The notes under the pieces: model-generated
What the model was told of the DNA's origin: nothing
What the model saw: the letters and a program-made list of their open reading frames with translations, nothing else
Databases searched by the model: none
Shown here: positions 50,784 to 58,950 of the stretch, piece after piece
Position numbering within the stretch: the first letter of the stretch is position 1
Layout of the letters: every line of letters begins with the position of its first letter
Assembly (NCBI RefSeq): GCF_003434305.1
Contig: NZ_QKKX01000011.1
Span: 62,001 to 126,000, forward strand
Source of the DNA: Micromonospora sp. MW-13
GTDB lineage: Bacteria; Actinomycetota; Actinomycetes; Mycobacteriales; Micromonosporaceae
Reading direction: 5' to 3'
DNA length: 64,000 nt
Position numbers and translations under genes: made by a program

Positions 50784-51866
50784 GTGATCGAGATCGGCGC
50801 CCAGATCGATTTGTCCCACCCTGCCGACCGGGTCTGGCGGGCGGTGACGGAGCCGGGACTGCTCGCCCGGTGGTTCGCCGAGGCCGAGGCGGTCACCGGC
50901 CGGCCGGGCCGGCTGCTGCTGTACACGGCGGGACTGCCCGGCTTCGACGCCGCCGTCGACGCGGAGGTGGCCGACCGGCGGGAGCCGGAGCTGATCGCCC
51001 TGCGCTGCCACGAAGCCGGCCGGCACACCCTGCTGACCTGCGCGATCACCCGCACGGCCGAGGGGTGCCGGCTGTCGGTGCGGGAGACCCTGGAGCGCGG
51101 CGCCTGGCCCGTCGAGCAGCGCGTGCGCCGCGAGCAGTGCTACCAGCAGGCGCTGACCGGCCGGCTGCCGGCGATCCTCGACTGGCTGGCCTTCCAGCAG
51201 GTCGACCTGCGGCGCGACGACCTCGCGGCGACCGCCGTGCTGCCGGTGACCGAGGTGTCGGGCGACCGGCCGGCGCCGGCCGGCCGCCGTCGGATCGCGC
51301 TGGTCGCGGGGCTGGGCGGCGCCGTACTGGCCACCGGGCTGGCCGCGTGGGCCCTGCTGCCCGGCGAGCCGCAACGCGGGGCGGCGCCCGACCCGCTGCC
51401 CCTGCCCACCGGTGCGAGCGCCACGCCCGCCACGAGCGGCCCGTCGCGGGCGACCCCGTCCGCCCGGCCGACCCGGACCGCCCCGAGGAGCAGTGCCCGG
51501 CCGGGCCGCACCGCCACGGCCGGGCCGTCGCGTACACCGGGCCCGTCGCCGTCGGCGGCGCTGCGCGCCCGGTACGAGACGGTGTCGACCCGGGTCTTCG
51601 GCTACACCGGCGAGGTGGTGGTCGACAACCGGGCCGGGGCGGCGGCCCGGGGTTGGACGGTGGTCGTCACCCTGCCCCCGGGCAGCTCGGTGTCGGACGT
51701 GAACGGGGCCGACTGGCGGCAGGACGGGCAGTCCGTCGTCTTCACCGGGCCGGCCGTGCCGCCCCGACGGTCGCAGACCATCCGGTTCGAGGTCCGCGAC
51801 GCCGATCCGCTCAGCAAGGCGCCCGCGGGCTGCACCGTGGACGACGACCCGTGCGCGGGCCTGTGA
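50784..51866 (+). CDS. SRPBCC - transmembrane - CBM2-like fusion protein
   Basis: A 360-residue protein of unusual layout. Residues about 1-140 form an AHSA1/SRPBCC domain (IDLSHPADRVWRAVTEPGLLARWF). A transmembrane helix (about 172-195; IALVAGLGGAVLATGLAAWALL) is followed by a Thr/Ser/Pro-rich linker (about 200-258). A C-terminal beta-domain (about 260-345; VFGYTGEVVVDN, GWTVVVTLPPG) resembles a family 2 cellulose-binding module. The linker and CBM would lie outside the cell and the SRPBCC domain inside. The frame is continuous with uniform codon use. It might link surface polysaccharide binding to an internal ligand-binding domain; no partner gene is adjacent. Confidence 0.75.
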   Translation: MIEIGAQIDLSHPADRVWRAVTEPGLLARWFAEAEAVTGRPGRLLLYTAGLPGFDAAVDAEVADRREPELIALRCHEAGRHTLLTCAITRTAEGCRLSVRETLERGAWPVEQRVRREQCYQQALTGRLPAILDWLAFQQVDLRRDDLAATAVLPVTEVSGDRPAPAGRRRIALVAGLGGAVLATGLAAWALLPGEPQRGAAPDPLPLPTGASATPATSGPSRATPSARPTRTAPRSSARPGRTATAGPSRTPGPSPSAALRARYETVSTRVFGYTGEVVVDNRAGAAARGWTVVVTLPPGSSVSDVNGADWRQDGQSVVFTGPAVPPRRSQTIRFEVRDADPLSKAPAGCTVDDDPCAGL

Positions 51867-51878
51867 GCATGGGGAACG

Positions 51879-51914
51879 GGCCGGCGGCCCGCAGACGAGC
51901 GTCTACGGGCCGCC
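51879..51914. terminator. Bidirectional hairpin terminator
   Basis: CCGGCGGCCCG (51879-51889) pairs with CGGGCCGCCGG (51904-51914), and an inner AGACG/CGTCT stem continues it after one mismatch. It lies between two convergent genes, 13 nt past the fusion gene stop and 22 nt past the M14 stop, and can serve both. Confidence 0.8.
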
Positions 51915-51935
51915 GGTCGCCGGGGTCGGGCTGCC

Positions 51936-54371
51936 TCAGCCCGTGGGCAGCGTCGCCCAGCCCCGGTTGAAGTTCTTGCTGTCGCCGTCCGGGCGGTAGT
52001 TCTTCTCCACGTTGCCGGCCGCGTCCACCGAGAACCAGTGGATCTTCGTGCCGACCGGGACGGTCAGCGTCTCCGCCCCCTCCCGGATGCCCGCCGAGGC
52101 GTACAGGGTGGAGGTGTAGCTGGGCCGGCCGCCGTCGAGGGTGTAGAACACCGCCGCCGGCTCGCTGACGTCGAACCGGACGCTCACCGTGCCCGGGGTG
52201 TCACCAGGGGCGACCGACAGGGTGCTCGTCGGCCGGTGCTTGTCCTTGTCGAAGTCCCGGGCCACCCGCATCAGCTCGACCAGGCCGTTGCTGAACTCCA
52301 GCGCCTCCTGGTGCGCCTCGTCCCAGGTGGGCTGGAAGCTGGTGCCGACCTCGAAGTTCCAGGCGTAGATGCCGTACTTGTACCACAGCATGTCCCCGGA
52401 GTTCCCGGCCGCCGAGTAGAGCACGTCGGAGATCGGGCCGGTCCGCGCCGGGGTGACCGCCATGTTGCGGTGCCGCTTGATGGCGGTGAGGATCCGCGAC
52501 GACGCGCCCCAGAAGAACGACTCCTCGGCCAGCGTCGGTCGCGGGGCGGAGAGCCGCCCGGGGGTGGCGTAGGCGCCCGGCGACCACATGAAGTAGTTGC
52601 CCGAGGAGTGCAGGTTCATCGAGAACTTCATGTTCGGCCGCTGGGCCAGCCAGTCGACGTTCTTGTTCTCCGGTTCGGACAGCTCGCTCGGCCCGGCGTA
52701 GGTGTCGCTGGTGCAGCTCGCCGACGCGCCCGAGTACCCGTCGAACAGGCTGTACTCGGTGTAGTTGCGGTTGTTGTCCACGCCCCACGAGTTGCGGGCG
52801 AGGGCGTCGGTGGCTCCCCCCGGCGCGCAGTGGTTGGTCATGTTCCGCCGCTGCGAGGCGTAGTCGTAGAACGAGTAGTGCCCGCCGTCGGGGTTGATCG
52901 ACGGAACGATCCAGATGTCCAGGGTGCGCAGCAGTTGCTTGGTGTTCTCGTCGGTGGCGTGGTTGCGCAGCAGCCGCTCCGCGGTCTCGATCGTCACCAG
53001 CGGCGGCACCCACTCCCGGGCGTGTTCCTGGGCGTACGCCAGCACGCCCGTGCGGGAACCGTCCCGGTACTTGCCGATCCGGATGGCGTACACCGGGTGG
53101 GGGTCGCGGGACACGCCGGCGGGCGCCTTGAGGTTGTCCGACAGCGGGGTCCGCACGGCCGGCGCGACCACGCCGGCGCCGGCGTCGCCCCGGTAGGTGT
53201 ACGCCTTGACCAGCGCGCCGGCCTGGGCGTTCAGCGCGGCGGCGACCTCGGCGGCGGTGCTGGTGACCGCCCCGGCGGCGTCGGTGGCCAGGGCGACCCG
53301 GATGGCCTTGTCCGTCACGGTCACCGACAGCGGCCGGTCGGCCGCCCCCGGGTCGGCCAGCTCGACGGAGATGTCGTTGCCGCCCTCGTGGCCCCAGGCG
53401 AGCGAGTCGACGGCCACCCGGTTGGCGTTGGCGGCGCCGAGCACGACCTGGGCCTTGCGGCGGTAACCGTTGGTCTTGTACGGCAGTTCGACGACCTCGG
53501 CGAGCTGCGGGAACTCGGCGGCGAGCTGCTTGATCCGGGCGTAGAGCTCGGTCGGGGTGAGGTAGCTGGTGACGAAGTCCTTCTGGTAGCCGGGGCCCTC
53601 CGGGTTGGTCTCCGGGATCGGCAGCCACTCCTTGACCTCGACGACCGCGACGTCGCCGGTCGGGCTGGTGATCTGGATCCGGTGCGGCCGGGTGGTGACC
53701 GAGGCGGCGCCGCGGTGGTACAGGTAGACCCCGGCGTCGACGAACCGGTTGATGGTCTGGGTGCCGCCGGAGCCGATCTCCGTGCCGGGGCCGCTGTCGC
53801 GGGCCACGGTCAGGGTGCTGGTGGAGGTCTGTCCCTGGGCCCACTTCGCCTCGACCGACAGCACCTGGTTGGCGCCGGAGGTGTAGTAGTCAGCCCGGAT
53901 GATCTTCACGTCGGAGACGGTCGCGGTCTGGGCGAGGGTGGCGGAGTACGCCTGGTTCTCGGCCCGGTGCGCGGCGATGGTCGCCTCGCGTTCGGCGACC
54001 CGCTGCGCGGAGTCCGCCGAGTCGTACAGCACGCCGCCGACCCGGTAGCCCATCCGTTTCAGCGCGGCGACCTCGGTGGGGGTGACCACGGCGTGCACCA
54101 CGATGCCCTGTTCGACGCGGGTGACGTGGTGGTCGAGGTCGACGCCGGTGGCGACCAGCTCGTCGAGTTGGGCGCTGTCGGCGACCGTCACCTCCACGAC
54201 GTCGGCCTGCTCGTCGGCGGACCGTTCGAGGACGGCGGGTGCGCCCTCGTCGGCCGTGGGTGGAGCGGCCGTGACGGCGGTGGCCGGGCCGGCGAGCAGA
54301 AGCAGGGCGACGCCTGCGGCGGTTGCGGCGGGCAGTCGCCTTCGCCAACGGGGCAGGGCGGATCGGGACAT
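51936..54371 (-). CDS. Secreted M14 zinc carboxypeptidase
   Basis: An 811-residue exopeptidase with an Arg-rich signal peptide (about residues 1-36), an N-terminal prodomain, an M14 catalytic domain and a C-terminal beta-sandwich resembling chitobiase/FN3-type domains (about 715-800). Zinc ligands are His 450 and Glu 453 (QEHAREW) and the His in NLHSSGNY; the catalytic Glu lies in NFEVGTSF. A roughly 115-residue insert (about 315-425) interrupts the M14 domain before YAIRIGKY. AAGGTGG precedes the ATG at 54371. It trims C-terminal residues from extracellular peptides. Confidence 0.87.
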   Translation of the reverse strand: MSRSALPRWRRRLPAATAAGVALLLLAGPATAVTAAPPTADEGAPAVLERSADEQADVVEVTVADSAQLDELVATGVDLDHHVTRVEQGIVVHAVVTPTEVAALKRMGYRVGGVLYDSADSAQRVAEREATIAAHRAENQAYSATLAQTATVSDVKIIRADYYTSGANQVLSVEAKWAQGQTSTSTLTVARDSGPGTEIGSGGTQTINRFVDAGVYLYHRGAASVTTRPHRIQITSPTGDVAVVEVKEWLPIPETNPEGPGYQKDFVTSYLTPTELYARIKQLAAEFPQLAEVVELPYKTNGYRRKAQVVLGAANANRVAVDSLAWGHEGGNDISVELADPGAADRPLSVTVTDKAIRVALATDAAGAVTSTAAEVAAALNAQAGALVKAYTYRGDAGAGVVAPAVRTPLSDNLKAPAGVSRDPHPVYAIRIGKYRDGSRTGVLAYAQEHAREWVPPLVTIETAERLLRNHATDENTKQLLRTLDIWIVPSINPDGGHYSFYDYASQRRNMTNHCAPGGATDALARNSWGVDNNRNYTEYSLFDGYSGASASCTSDTYAGPSELSEPENKNVDWLAQRPNMKFSMNLHSSGNYFMWSPGAYATPGRLSAPRPTLAEESFFWGASSRILTAIKRHRNMAVTPARTGPISDVLYSAAGNSGDMLWYKYGIYAWNFEVGTSFQPTWDEAHQEALEFSNGLVELMRVARDFDKDKHRPTSTLSVAPGDTPGTVSVRFDVSEPAAVFYTLDGGRPSYTSTLYASAGIREGAETLTVPVGTKIHWFSVDAAGNVEKNYRPDGDSKNFNRGWATLPTG

Positions 54372-54639
54372 CTGTGGCCACCTTCCTGTATGGAGCTGGC
54401 GGACCGGCAGCCGATGGGCGGTCGCCGGTCCGCGCGGGGGGTGAGGGTACGCGTCACCGACTGCGCGCAGCTGGGTGACGCACGGATCGCTACATCGACC
54501 CCGCGCGCACAGTGGACACGCAGGCACACGCGAAACCGTGCGGGGTGGTGAACCGGCGCCGCTCCGGTCCGGACGATGTGGCGAGGGCCGTGGGTAGACG
54601 TGACGGGCGGTCGATCAGGTCTTTCCGATCGGTTGGCCA

Positions 54640-54669
54640 ATCCTGGCCGGACCCAGTTCGGTCTGTCAA
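54640..54669 (-). promoter_or_regulatory. Promoter candidate for the M14 gene
   Basis: On the minus strand TTGACA (54669-54664) and CAGGAT (54645-54640) are 18 nt apart, about 270 nt upstream of the carboxypeptidase ATG. The long leader makes this uncertain. Confidence 0.45.
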
Positions 54670-54753
54670 TGACCTGCATGGTTGGCCTTGGACTGTCACA
54701 TGTCCCACGTCCCCGGCACCCGCCCGCGCCGGGTTGGCGGGTGCCGGCGCGGG

Positions 54754-54813
54754 TCGCGGGCCGACGCGCTCGTGCCGCTGATGACGCTGGAGGAGAAGGT
54801 CGCCCAACGACCC
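54754..54813 (+). pseudogene. Possible N-terminal remnant of a GH3-type glycosidase
   Basis: One plus-strand frame reads SRADALVPLMTLEEKVAQ, closely matching the opening of GH3 beta-glucosidases and related glycosidases (RADDLVSRMTLEEKVAQ type). Homology ends after about 20 codons, at the 3' end of the oppositely oriented GH43 gene. No start, signal peptide or downstream domain survives. It may mark the scar of a lost glycosidase gene. Otherwise 54372-54845 holds only the M14 control region. Confidence 0.4.
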
Positions 54814-54845
54814 CGCCGCCCTGCCGCACCCCGCCACCCGTCGGC

Positions 54846-56162
54846 CTACGCGACCTCGACGAAGTCCAGCTCCGCCCAGCCGTCACGGTGGGTGAGCCGC
54901 AGGGTGTTGAAGCCGGCGTTCAGGGTGACGTCGGCGCGCACCTGCCGCCAGTTCTCCCACCCGGAGTTGGGGTAGCTGACCACCTGGGCGGCCCCGCCGT
55001 TGACGGTCAGCATGTGGGTGGCGTCGCCGTACCCGGCGGCGTAGGCGAGGTGGGCCGTGTAGCCGCCGGCCCGCGGGGCGAAGACGGTGACGTCGACCCA
55101 ACTGTCGGCGTAGTCGAGGTAGGCCACCACCTGCCCCTGCGAGGCGCTCGCGGTGTTCCGCACCGCGCAGTGGTTGAGCGTCCCGCGCTCCGCCTCGTAG
55201 CGCACCCGGCTGCCCCGGACGACGGGATACTCCCCCGCCCAGCCGAGCGCGGCCACGTACATCCCCCGCGCCGTGTAGTTGTTGATCCAGCCGTGGAAGA
55301 CGAGGTGGTCGCCGCCGGCCTCGCGGACGACGTCCGCGCCGCCGGGACCCCGCACCGCGCCGTCCACGCTCGCCGTCGTCAGCAGCGACCGGTACGCCCT
55401 GGTGTACGGCCCGGTCAGCGAGGTCGCGGTCGCGTAGCTGGTCTGGTAGCCGTCCCCGCCGTACCCGCCGAGGGAGTAGAACAGCACGTAGCGCGCCCCG
55501 ACCCTGGTCAGCACCGGCGCCTCCACGATGCCGGCCTCCTCCGGGCGGTCGTTACGCAGCAGCTCCACCCGGGCGCCCTGTAGCGTCACACCGTCGGCGG
55601 CCACCCGCTGGAGCCAGAGGCTCGTCGGCTGGCCGACGGCGTTGCCGTCGTCCTTGTAGAGCAGATACCGCAGCCCCGTGCCGTCGACGAAGCTGGACGC
55701 GTCGATATCGCCGCCCTCGCCGCCGTTGCACACCAGCGGCCCGGTCCCGACGGGAGCGAACGGGCCCAGCGGCGAGCTGGCCAGGGCCACGCCGATGCAC
55801 TGCCGGCCGGCAGCCCGACTCCGGGCGGTGTAGTAGAGCAGGTACCGACCGTCGGCACGCGGGGACACGTCGGGAGCCCAGGTGCGGCCCCCGTCGGCCC
55901 ACGCGCCAAGGGTCGGCAACGCGTCCGGCCGCCGCGTCCACGGCCCGCCCAGCGAGGCGGCCGTGGCGACCGGCACGTTACCGAAGCCGTTGTTGGTCGA
56001 GTAGGCGTAGTACGTGCTCCCGACCTTGATCACGTCCGGGTCGGGGAAGTCGCCGCCGATGACGAGCGCGGCGGGCGTGGTCGCCGCGGAGGCCGCCTGT
56101 GCGGTGCTGACGACAGGGCTGGCCACGAGCACGGCGACCAGGCAGGCAAGGAGTCGGCGCAT
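54846..56162 (-). CDS. Secreted GH43-family glycosidase with C-terminal CBM6-like domain
   Basis: A 438-residue exoenzyme with a signal peptide (about residues 1-27) and a five-bladed GH43 propeller (about 32-310). The general base is Asp 41 in GGDFPDPDV, the pKa modulator is Asp 154 in GDIDASSF, and the acid is Glu 214 in IVEAPVL. A CBM6/CBM35-type beta-sandwich (about 312-438; YEAERGTL to AELDFVEV) follows. It is likely an arabinofuranosidase, xylosidase or galactan-type enzyme; the family motif does not fix specificity. A TATACT hexamer ends 6 nt before the ATG and there is no ribosome site, so the transcript is probably leaderless. Confidence 0.87.
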   Translation of the reverse strand: MRRLLACLVAVLVASPVVSTAQAASAATTPAALVIGGDFPDPDVIKVGSTYYAYSTNNGFGNVPVATAASLGGPWTRRPDALPTLGAWADGGRTWAPDVSPRADGRYLLYYTARSRAAGRQCIGVALASSPLGPFAPVGTGPLVCNGGEGGDIDASSFVDGTGLRYLLYKDDGNAVGQPTSLWLQRVAADGVTLQGARVELLRNDRPEEAGIVEAPVLTRVGARYVLFYSLGGYGGDGYQTSYATATSLTGPYTRAYRSLLTTASVDGAVRGPGGADVVREAGGDHLVFHGWINNYTARGMYVAALGWAGEYPVVRGSRVRYEAERGTLNHCAVRNTASASQGQVVAYLDYADSWVDVTVFAPRAGGYTAHLAYAAGYGDATHMLTVNGGAAQVVSYPNSGWENWRQVRADVTLNAGFNTLRLTHRDGWAELDFVEVA

Positions 56163-56167
56163 GACCG

Positions 56168-56173
56168 AGTATA
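56168..56173 (-). promoter_or_regulatory. -10 element for a leaderless GH43 transcript
   Basis: TATACT on the minus strand ends five bases before the GH43 ATG (A at 56162), which places the transcription start on or next to the start codon. CCCTTG at 17-nt spacing is a weak -35. The absence of a Shine-Dalgarno sequence agrees with leaderless translation. Confidence 0.55.
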
Positions 56174-56351
56174 ACCACGTGCATCGATGCCAAGGGGGTC
56201 GACGAACCACCCCTCGCACCGAGGGTGGACCGCCGGTGCCGCCGGTGCCGCCCCGCTCGCCCGGGCCGCCGTGGGGCGTGACCGGCCAGCCTCGTCTGGG
56301 CGCGGCCCGGGCCGGGGCGCTCCGGTGGCGGGCGGGAGTCATGCTGGAGGG

Positions 56352-56732
56352 GTGATCCGCTTTGTGCTCAACGTGTTGTGGCTGGCCTTCGGCGGCGGCC
56401 TCGTCCTCGCCGTCGGATACGGCATCGCCGCGCTGATCTGCTTCGTCCTGGTCGTCACGATCCCGTTCGGGGTCGCCTCACTACGCCTGGCCAGCTACTC
56501 GCTGTGGCCCTTCGGACGCACCCTCGTGCCCAAGTCCGGCGCCGGCGTGCCCTCCGGCCTGGCCAACCTCCTCTGGGTGGTGCTGGCCGGCTGGTGGCTG
56601 GCGCTGTCCCACGTCCTCGCCGGCATCGCGCTCTGCGTCACGATCGTCGGGATCCCGTTCGGCATCGCGAACTTCAAGCTCGTACCCGCCGCGTTCTGGC
56701 CCCTCGGGCGCGAGGTCGTCGACGCGCCGTAG
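56352..56732 (+). CDS. YccF-domain membrane protein
   Basis: A 126-residue membrane protein with two YccF domains in tandem. Each has hydrophobic helices followed by the conserved IPFG turn (TIPFGVASLRL at about residues 36-46; GIPFGIANFKL at about 98-108) and a WPFG/WPLG motif. The family is widespread and of unknown function. The GTG at 56352 has GGAGG immediately upstream. It is divergent from the GH43 gene. Confidence 0.88.
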   Translation: MIRFVLNVLWLAFGGGLVLAVGYGIAALICFVLVVTIPFGVASLRLASYSLWPFGRTLVPKSGAGVPSGLANLLWVVLAGWWLALSHVLAGIALCVTIVGIPFGIANFKLVPAAFWPLGREVVDAP

Positions 56733-56916
56733 CGCGCCGGCGGACGCGACGACCCCGAGCTGAGGGCGCGGTCAGCCGGCACCCCGTAGACGCCACCGCC
56801 GGCGTCCCCCGTTGGTGACTTCGTGCCATTCTGCGGGCAAAAAGGGCGGAGAATCAGCATGCGGGCGATTCAGCCGCAGGCCGGTCGCCGCCCGCAGGAC
56901 TGCGAGGGGGCGGTGG

Positions 56917-57195
56917 ATGGCCACGTACGAGTACCGATGCCAGCAGGACGGCAGCTTCGACACCACGCTGCCGATCGGCGCCGCCGGCCCGGCGGCGCGC
57001 TGCCCACGGTGCGGGGGCCGGGCCGCCCGGGTCTTCTCAGCGCCTCGGCTCAGCCGCACGCCGGCGCCCCTGCGCCAAGCTATCGACCGCGCGGAGCGTA
57101 GCGCGGAGGCCCCGGACGTCGTGACGCGCGTCCCGGGCCGGCCTCCGATCCGACGGTCACCGAACCCGGCCCACGCCCGCCTGCCCCGCTGGTGA
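56917..57195 (+). CDS. FmdB-type zinc-ribbon protein
   Basis: A 92-residue protein with the FmdB/CxxC_CxxC_SSSS zinc-ribbon opening MATYEYRC, of which the first CxxC is reduced to a single Cys (RCQQDG), then CPRCGG, and a basic Pro/Arg-rich tail. The ATG at 56917 was chosen because the family begins MATYEYRC; GAGGGGG lies just upstream. It precedes the formamidase gene by 49 nt on the same strand, recalling the classical fmdB-formamidase linkage, so it may regulate or assist that gene. Confidence 0.82.
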   Translation: MATYEYRCQQDGSFDTTLPIGAAGPAARCPRCGGRAARVFSAPRLSRTPAPLRQAIDRAERSAEAPDVVTRVPGRPPIRRSPNPAHARLPRW

Positions 57196-57244
57196 CCGGC
57201 CCACACCGGCCGGTCCCACCAGGACGATCGAAAGGCAGAACGAC

Positions 57245-58501
57245 ATGCCCGAACTGCTGTTCCCGCTCGACTCCGGCAGAAGGTTCACCGACCAGGAGAA
57301 GATCGGCCACAACCGGTGGCACCCGGACATCCCACCCGTGGCCACCGTCCGGCCCGGCCAGACGTTCCGGGTCCACTGCCGGGAGTGGTTCGACGGGGCG
57401 ATCCACAACGACGACTCGGCCGAGGACGTCCGGGACGCCCCGCTGACCACGGTCCACGCCCTCAGCGGCCCCTTCGCCGTGCAGGGCGCCGAACCCGGCG
57501 ACCTGCTCGTCGTCGACATCCTCGACCTCGGGCCCATCCCGCAGGAGGACTCCGGGCCGCTGGCCGGCCAGGGCTGGGGGTACACCGGCGTCTTCCCCAC
57601 CGGCAACGGCGGCGGATTCCTCACTGAGCAGTTCCCCGACGCCTACAAGGCCATCTGGGACTTCACCGGTCGGCAGGCCACCTCCCGGCACATCCCCGGC
57701 GTCGAGTTCACCGGGATCACCCATCCCGGGCTGATGGGCACCGCCCCGTCCGCGGGGATGCTGGCCACCTGGAACCGACGCGAGGGCGCGTTGCGGGCCA
57801 CCGACCCGGACCGGGTACCGCCGCTGTCCCTGCCGCCCGAGCCCCGCGACGCGATCCTCGGCACGCTCACCGGCGCCGAGTTCGACCGGGTGGCGGCGGA
57901 GGCGGCGCGTACCGCCCCGCCCCGGGAGAACGGTGGGAACCAGGACATCAAGAACTTCACCGCGGGCACCCGGGTCTTCTACCCGGTCTACGTACCCGGC
58001 GCGAACCTGTCCGTGGGCGACCTGCACTTCTCCCAGGGCGACGGGGAGATCACTTTCTGCGGCGCGATCGAGATGGGCGGCTTCGTCGACCTGCACGTCG
58101 ACCTGATCAAGAACGGCATGCAGACGTACGGCGTCGCCGAGAACGCCATCTTCCTGCCGGGGAACACCCCGCCACAGTTCAGCCAGTGGCTGGCCTTCTC
58201 CGGAATCTCCGTGACCCTCGACGGCCAGCAGCGGTACCTCGACCCGCAACTGTCCTACCAGCGCGCGTGTCTGCACGCCATCGACTACCTGACCCGCTTC
58301 GGTTACCAGCCCGAGCAGGCGTACCTCCTGCTCGGCGCGGCACCGATCGAGGGCCGGCTCTCCGGGGTGGTGGACATCCCCAACTCCTGCGCGACGGTGT
58401 ACCTGCCCACCGAGATCTTCAAGTTCGACGTGCGCCCGTCCGCCGGTGGCCCGACCAGGATCGACCCGGGCCCGGGCGCCCCGCGGGCCAGCATGTCCTG
58501 A
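57245..58501 (+). CDS. fmdA: Formamidase (acetamidase/formamidase family)
   Basis: A 418-residue enzyme matching FmdA formamidases over full length (start MPELLFPLDS; VHALSGPFAVQGAEPGDLLVVDI; PGNTPPQFSQW near the C-terminus). It hydrolyses formamide to formate and ammonia. The family's conserved metal- and substrate-loop segments EWFDGAI and GFVDLHVDLIKNG are present. AAAGGCAG precedes the ATG. It forms a probable two-gene unit with the FmdB-type gene and is followed by the terminator at 58508-58529. Confidence 0.93.
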   Translation: MPELLFPLDSGRRFTDQEKIGHNRWHPDIPPVATVRPGQTFRVHCREWFDGAIHNDDSAEDVRDAPLTTVHALSGPFAVQGAEPGDLLVVDILDLGPIPQEDSGPLAGQGWGYTGVFPTGNGGGFLTEQFPDAYKAIWDFTGRQATSRHIPGVEFTGITHPGLMGTAPSAGMLATWNRREGALRATDPDRVPPLSLPPEPRDAILGTLTGAEFDRVAAEAARTAPPRENGGNQDIKNFTAGTRVFYPVYVPGANLSVGDLHFSQGDGEITFCGAIEMGGFVDLHVDLIKNGMQTYGVAENAIFLPGNTPPQFSQWLAFSGISVTLDGQQRYLDPQLSYQRACLHAIDYLTRFGYQPEQAYLLLGAAPIEGRLSGVVDIPNSCATVYLPTEIFKFDVRPSAGGPTRIDPGPGAPRASMS

Positions 58502-58507
58502 CCGCAC

Positions 58508-58529
58508 GGCCCCGGTCCGCACCGGGGCC
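58508..58529 (+). terminator. Perfect 9-bp hairpin terminator after fmdA
   Basis: GGCCCCGGT and ACCGGGGCC enclose a 4-nt loop, 7 nt past the fmdA stop. Confidence 0.75.
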
Positions 58530-58595
58530 GGCGAGGACGCCCGCCGGCCGGACGCGCGGGCCCGGACGACCCGAGCGCCACCGGCCGGCCGGTGG

Positions 58596-58615
58596 CCGGC
58601 GACCGCAGTCGCCGG
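58596..58615 (-). terminator. Perfect 8-bp hairpin after the small helix-hairpin-helix gene
   Basis: CCGGCGAC and GTCGCCGG enclose a CGCA loop, 13 nt past the stop at 58628. A 16-bp palindrome (CACCGGCCGGCCGGTG) lies next to it. Confidence 0.65.
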
Positions 58616-58627
58616 GCACCGGGGGTT

Positions 58628-58849
58628 CTACTTGGTGCCGGTCAGGGCGACGAGGGCGCTGGCCGTGTGGAAGTACGGGTTGCGGCCGAGGTCGCCGACG
58701 GTGGTGATACCGAAGGCGTCCTTGAGCAGCTTGGCGTCGCCGTTGCTGACCCCGGCGAGGGCGGACACCGGGGCGTCGACCAGCTCGGCGAGGGTCTTGT
58801 CCTGGTATGCCTTGTCGACCAGCTTGGTGAGGTCGGCGGTGACGGGCAT
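58628..58849 (-). CDS. Small helix-hairpin-helix-like protein, unknown function
   Basis: A 73-residue acidic, all-helical protein with repeated hairpin-like elements: LAELVDAPVSALAGVSNGDA then LLKDAFGITTVGDLG. This resembles the helix-hairpin-helix turns of DNA-binding and DUF4332-like proteins. It has no signal peptide or cysteine. An AAGGAGAG site lies 4-6 nt before the ATG at 58849. It is a single gene with its own terminator. The function is not known to me. Confidence 0.75.
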   Translation of the reverse strand: MPVTADLTKLVDKAYQDKTLAELVDAPVSALAGVSNGDAKLLKDAFGITTVGDLGRNPYFHTASALVALTGTK

Positions 58850-58950
58850 GCACTCTCCTTCACACCCGGCCGGACATTCCGGCCGAAACGGAACAACTAC
58901 CTGAATTAGATCATCTCGCACGCCGGCGGTCCACTCCGGACCGGGCTCCC

